Both the position numbers and the translations under genes were made by a program. Shown in pieces: positions 59,633-64,000 of a stretch of 64,000 nt of DNA. Every line of letters begins with the position of its first letter. The stretch's first letter is position 1. The stretch is from an uncultured Pelagibacteraceae bacterium (GTDB lineage: Bacteria; Pseudomonadota; Alphaproteobacteria; Pelagibacterales; Pelagibacteraceae), in assembly GCA_902595465.1 (NCBI GenBank), contig CACJQE010000002.1:59260-123259 (forward strand), read 5' to 3'. The notes beneath the pieces were generated by a model. The model was not told where the DNA came from, did no database searches, and saw only the letters and a program-made list of their open reading frames with translations.

Positions 59633-60943
59633 TCAATCAAAAATAATTGGTTTACCAGATGGGTCTCCTAAAATTTCATCCTCTTTCATTTTAATATCCC
59701 CATTAATAATTGTATAAACTGGCGAACCTTTAAATTTATAGCCATCAAATGGGCTCCATCCACACTTACTATGAATATTTTCATTTTTAATTTCAATTGT
59801 TCGATTCACATCTATTATTGTAAAGTCAGCATCATAATCTTTTTTGATAAATCCTTTATTTTTAATACCAAACACAGAAACTGGGTTCTCACAAAGAAGT
59901 TTAATTAGTTGATCCAATGTAAGTTTTTTGTCATTCACATGATTTAACATAACGGGCAACAATGTTTGTACACCAGGCATTCCTGATGGCGACTGGGGAT
60001 ATTCTTTTAATTTGTTTTCTTTTAAATGAGGTGCATGATCTGAACCGATAGTATCATTATAATTATTTCTAATAGCGTACCACAATCTATCATAATGAGA
60101 CTTATCCCTTAAAGGAGGGTTCATCTGAGCAAAGGTTCCAAGTTTGTCGTAACAATCTGGCGCATATATTGTTAGATGTTGAGGAGTAATTTCAAAAGTT
60201 ATGTTTCCTTTATTTTGTGACAAGAAATCTACTTCTTCTTTTGTTGTAACATGCAATATATGAGCTTTTTTATTAAATCTTTTCGCAATCTTTACAATTC
60301 TTCTGGTAGATGACATTGCACATTCTTCATTCCTCCATACAGGATGAGTATGAACATTGCCTTCTTCAATTAATTTTTTTCTCAAGTTAATTATTTCTTC
60401 ATCTTCAGAATGAACCGCAACTATTTTTGAAGTATTCTGAAAGACTTTTTCAATATCTTCTTCTTTATCAACTAATAGATTTCCAGTGGAGGAACCCGCA
60501 AAAAGTTTTACTCCGCAACAACCATCTAACCCTTTCAGCTTTGCCAAATCAGATGAATTATCTGGAGTTGCTCCAAAATAAAAAGCGTAATTTGAATACA
60601 TCCTATTTTTTGCTAAATTTAACTTATTATTAAATTCTTTCATATTAGCTGTTGGTGGATTTGTGTTTGGCATCTCGAAAACACTAGTAATACCGCCAGC
60701 AATAGCTGCCTTGCTTCCAGTATGTAAGTCCTCTGCATTTGTTGATCCAGGTTCTCTAAAGTGTACCTGAGTATCCATACAACCAGGTAAAACTATTAAA
60801 TTACTTGCATCGATAATTTCTATGCTTTCTTCGTTATTTAAATCACCAATTATTGAGATTTTTCCACTTTGAATTCCAATATTAGTATTAGAAAGTTTTC
60901 CGTCGATATAACACTTTCCATTTTTTATAATAAGATCTAACAT
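59633..60943 (-). CDS. pyrC: Dihydroorotase
   Basis: DTQVHFREPG; TIGSDHAPH. Confidence 0.88.
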   Translation of the reverse strand: MLDLIIKNGKCYIDGKLSNTNIGIQSGKISIIGDLNNEESIEIIDASNLIVLPGCMDTQVHFREPGSTNAEDLHTGSKAAIAGGITSVFEMPNTNPPTANMKEFNNKLNLAKNRMYSNYAFYFGATPDNSSDLAKLKGLDGCCGVKLFAGSSTGNLLVDKEEDIEKVFQNTSKIVAVHSEDEEIINLRKKLIEEGNVHTHPVWRNEECAMSSTRRIVKIAKRFNKKAHILHVTTKEEVDFLSQNKGNITFEITPQHLTIYAPDCYDKLGTFAQMNPPLRDKSHYDRLWYAIRNNYNDTIGSDHAPHLKENKLKEYPQSPSGMPGVQTLLPVMLNHVNDKKLTLDQLIKLLCENPVSVFGIKNKGFIKKDYDADFTIIDVNRTIEIKNENIHSKCGWSPFDGYKFKGSPVYTIINGDIKMKEDEILGDPSGKPIIFD

Positions 60944-60986
60944 TTTTTGAAATCGTTACTATATTATTCTAAAGTATCTATCAATA

Positions 60987-61877
60987 ATGAAAAAAAATAA
61001 TGTTTATATCTTAGAGGACAGAGGACTTTTGTATATCTCAGGTGAAGACTGTAAAGAATTTCTACAAAATATAGTTACCAATAATGTCAACAATGTAGAT
61101 GAAAAAAATTCATGTTATTCTGCTTTGCTTACTCCACAGGGAAAATATTTGTATGACTTTAATATATTAAAGCATAAATCTGGATATTTTTTAGATTGTG
61201 AAAAAAAAAATATAGATAATTTATTTAAACAATTAAATTTATATAAACTTAGATCAAAAGTAGAAATTTTAAATTTAAGTAATGAATTTGTAATTGCAGT
61301 TATTAGTAAAGAACAATTTTTAGATATGGAAAATTCAAGTTCTATTGCAGGTTGTACAATTAAATTTAGAGAGGATAGTATTTTTTTAGATCCTAGAAAT
61401 ATAGAGCTTGGAGCAAGAATAGTAACTAATTTAGAAAAATTATATTTATCATTAAAAAAACTTGGGCTTCAAAGTGCAGATAAAAATGAATATTACAAAT
61501 TGAGTCATGAGATTGGTATCCCACAAAATAATACTGAAAAACTTCAAAATAAACTTTTTGGTATTGAATGTAATTTTGATGAATTAAATGCAATAGATTT
61601 TAAAAAAGGTTGTTACATAGGCCAAGAAAATACTGCCAGAATTAAGTTAAAAGATAAATTAAATAAACGTCTTCTACCTATTGAAGTTATAGAAGGTGAT
61701 TTAGATAATGATGTCATATCAGTTGAGAAAGATGAAATAGGAAAAATATTAATAAATGATAATTATCCCTATGCTCTTATCAAAGTTAAGAATGAAAAAT
61801 TCGATTTTGGCAAAACTTTTAATTGTGGTTCTGCAAAAATTAAAATCAAGAAACCTAATTGGCTACAAATTACCTAA
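60987..61877 (+). CDS. ygfZ: Folate-binding YgfZ-like protein
   Basis: KGCYIGQENTAR. Confidence 0.88.
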   Translation: MKKNNVYILEDRGLLYISGEDCKEFLQNIVTNNVNNVDEKNSCYSALLTPQGKYLYDFNILKHKSGYFLDCEKKNIDNLFKQLNLYKLRSKVEILNLSNEFVIAVISKEQFLDMENSSSIAGCTIKFREDSIFLDPRNIELGARIVTNLEKLYLSLKKLGLQSADKNEYYKLSHEIGIPQNNTEKLQNKLFGIECNFDELNAIDFKKGCYIGQENTARIKLKDKLNKRLLPIEVIEGDLDNDVISVEKDEIGKILINDNYPYALIKVKNEKFDFGKTFNCGSAKIKIKKPNWLQIT

Positions 61878-62241
61878 TAAATTTAGACAAATCTGGTTTA
61901 AAATAATTTGGACCTTTCATAACTTTACCTTGATCATTAAAAATAGGTTTTCCATTATTTCCTAACTTACTCATATTAGAGTTTTGAACTTCCTGAAAGC
62001 AAGAATCTAGATCAATTCCAAATGCATGTCCTGCCCCATATGTAACATACAATATATCTGTTAAAGCATCAGCTGCTTCTAAAAGATCATTATTATCTAG
62101 CGCTTGTCTAAACTCTTCTAATTCTTCTTTAATTAAATTGTATCTTAGTTCATTGATTTTTTCAGAGCTAAAAGATGGTCTTGATTTTACTTCTTGACCA
62201 AAAGTCTCCATAAATTTTTTTACTTTTTGAAAATTTGTCAT
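61870..62241 (-). CDS. MazG-like all-alpha NTP pyrophosphohydrolase
   Basis: EELEEFRQA...EAADALTDILYVTYGAG. Confidence 0.8.
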   Translation of the reverse strand: MTNFQKVKKFMETFGQEVKSRPSFSSEKINELRYNLIKEELEEFRQALDNNDLLEAADALTDILYVTYGAGHAFGIDLDSCFQEVQNSNMSKLGNNGKPIFNDQGKVMKGPNYFKPDLSKFIR

Positions 62242-62302
62242 TTTACTCCTGTAAGATTAATAAAAACTAGTATATAAATTATTTAGTTATTTATTCAAAT
62301 AA

Positions 62303-63691
62303 ATGAAAACAAGAAAAGAATTTGATAGCATTGGCGGTATTAATGTGCCGAATGATAAATATTGGGGTGCATCCACTCAAAGATCAAAAAAATTTTTTAA
62401 TATTGGCAAAATATTAGTTCCATCGTCAATAATAAGATCTATTGCAATTATTAAGAGAAGTGCAGCAATCGTACACCAAAAAGATAAGTTAATATCCCCA
62501 AAAATTGCTAGAGCAATTATAAAAGCATCTAATGAGGTTATTAATGGAAAAATGAATAATAATTTTCCTTTAAAAGTTTGGCAAACAGGTTCTGGAACTC
62601 AAACAAATATGAACGTTAATGAAGTAATAGCAAACAGAGCTATAGAAATTTTAAAGGGTAAAAAGGGATCAAAGAAACCAGTTCACCCAAATGACCATGT
62701 AAATAAATCACAATCTACTAATGATGTTTTTCCAACTGCAATGCATATCTCAGTAGCAACTGAGACCATTAATAAACTTTTGCCAAGTTTAAAATTATTA
62801 CAGAATTTATTAGCGAGAAAAAGTAATGAATTTAAAAAAATTGTTAAAATTGGAAGAACTCATCTCCAAGATGCCACTCCATTATCTCTTGGTCAAGAAT
62901 TTTCTGGATATCATGAGCAAGTTAAAAAAAGTATTAATAGGATAAAATATTGTTTGAATGATATTTTTTATTTGGCTCAAGGAGGTACTGCGGTTGGTAC
63001 AGGAATAAACTCAAAGAAAAATTTTGACAAAAAAATTATTAAAGAGATAAAAAAATTTTGTAAAATAAAATTCATTCCTGCACCAAATAAATTTTCTGAA
63101 CTAGCTGCTCACGATGCAATTGTAAATTTTTCTGGATCTTTAAATTCGTGTGCAGTTGCTTTAATGAAAATTTCAAATGATATAAGATTTTTAGGTTCTG
63201 GTCCAAGAGCAGGTTATGGAGAGCTTTTACTTCCAGAAAATGAACCCGGCTCTTCAATTATGCCTGGGAAAGTTAATCCAACACAATGTGAAGCAGTTAC
63301 AATGGTTTGTGCAAAAGTTATTGGAAACCATACTGGTATAACTGTTGCAGGAAGTCATGGACATTTTGAATTAAATGTCTTTAAACCTTTAATTGCTTAT
63401 AACATATTACAATCTATTGATATTTTAGCTGACAGTGTAAAAAACTTTAGTCTTTTTTGCATTAAAGACATCAAAGCAAATAAAAAAAAAATTAAAGAAC
63501 ACCTAGATAATTCATTAATGCTCGTAACTGCATTAGCACCAAAAATTGGTTATGATAAAGCAGCAATGATTGCAAAAAAGGCATTAAAAAACGGTACTAA
63601 ATTAAAGGAGGAGGCAATTAAATCAGGTTTAATTGATGAAAAAGAATACGATAAGATAATTGATCCTACAAAGATGATTAAACCAAATTAA
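62303..63691 (+). CDS. fumC: Class II fumarate hydratase
   Basis: GSSIMPGKVNPTQCEA; WQTGSGTQTNMNVNEV. Confidence 0.96.
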   Translation: MKTRKEFDSIGGINVPNDKYWGASTQRSKKFFNIGKILVPSSIIRSIAIIKRSAAIVHQKDKLISPKIARAIIKASNEVINGKMNNNFPLKVWQTGSGTQTNMNVNEVIANRAIEILKGKKGSKKPVHPNDHVNKSQSTNDVFPTAMHISVATETINKLLPSLKLLQNLLARKSNEFKKIVKIGRTHLQDATPLSLGQEFSGYHEQVKKSINRIKYCLNDIFYLAQGGTAVGTGINSKKNFDKKIIKEIKKFCKIKFIPAPNKFSELAAHDAIVNFSGSLNSCAVALMKISNDIRFLGSGPRAGYGELLLPENEPGSSIMPGKVNPTQCEAVTMVCAKVIGNHTGITVAGSHGHFELNVFKPLIAYNILQSIDILADSVKNFSLFCIKDIKANKKKIKEHLDNSLMLVTALAPKIGYDKAAMIAKKALKNGTKLKEEAIKSGLIDEKEYDKIIDPTKMIKPN

Positions 63692-64000
63692 TCAATAATT
63701 TTCCTAATATGAGATCTTAAATTCTGAATATTTTTAACTAAAAATATTTCTTCAATATTTTCAATATTTTGATTGTTATTTATTTTTACATTAGTAATAA
63801 TAAAATCTGTTTCTCCAACTTTTTTTTCTAAATTAAAATATATCTGTTTAATGTTTTTTGCTTTTTTTGATCCAATTTGAAAAAATTTTGCAAATTCAAT
63901 ATGATTTTGTATATTTAATTTATTCCTTGAAATAAATTTAATATCTCCTTGATTATCTTTGTAATTCATTACTGTCTCAATATTTCCGATTTTATCTAAA
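63688..64000 (-). CDS. Hypothetical protein, 5' end beyond window edge
   Basis: Frame of the 93-aa ORF stays open upstream of its Met to the window end (LDKIGNIETVMNYKD...). Confidence 0.5.
   Translation of the reverse strand, partial: LDKIGNIETVMNYKDNQGDIKFISRNKLNIQNHIEFAKFFQIGSKKAKNIKQIYFNLEKKVGETDFIITNVKINNNQNIENIEEIFLVKNIQNLRSHIRKIID

Noticed and set aside
1-64000. CRISPR arrays, rRNA, transposases, integrases
   Set aside because: No regularly spaced repeats, rRNA-like sequence, or transposase/integrase motifs seen.

Overview
AT-rich, gene-dense, tightly packed alphaproteobacterial window. It looks like a SAR11 / 'Candidatus Pelagibacter' chromosome, inferred from gene content, protein similarity by eye and base composition; no search was run. 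Most of it is streamlined core genome: gcvTHP behind a tandem glycine riboswitch, pxpABC, a TRAP transporter, guaA/guaB, pssA/psd, icd, alaS, recA, umuDC, dksA, a ferredoxin/reductase/proteorhodopsin cluster, prpE/acs, dihydroorotase and fumC. The main accessory-looking region is ~4.9-10.25 kb. It holds a dioxygenase + methyltransferase pair with atypical Arg codons, an exported hydrolase, an exported polysaccharide-lyase-like protein and an HNH nuclease. Three near-identical copies of a signal-peptide-encoding sequence sit inside it, one truncated against the HNH ORF. It is flanked by permuted copies of short decayed coding modules. Other notable points: a GuaB lacking its CBS domains, an exact alphaproteobacterial SOS box upstream of umuDC, a one-mismatch version upstream of recA, a CTCA-type DksA, a blue-type (Gln105) proteorhodopsin with an 18-bp palindrome in its leader, and a possible fatty-acid-modification cluster. 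No tRNA, rRNA or CRISPR array was recognised.
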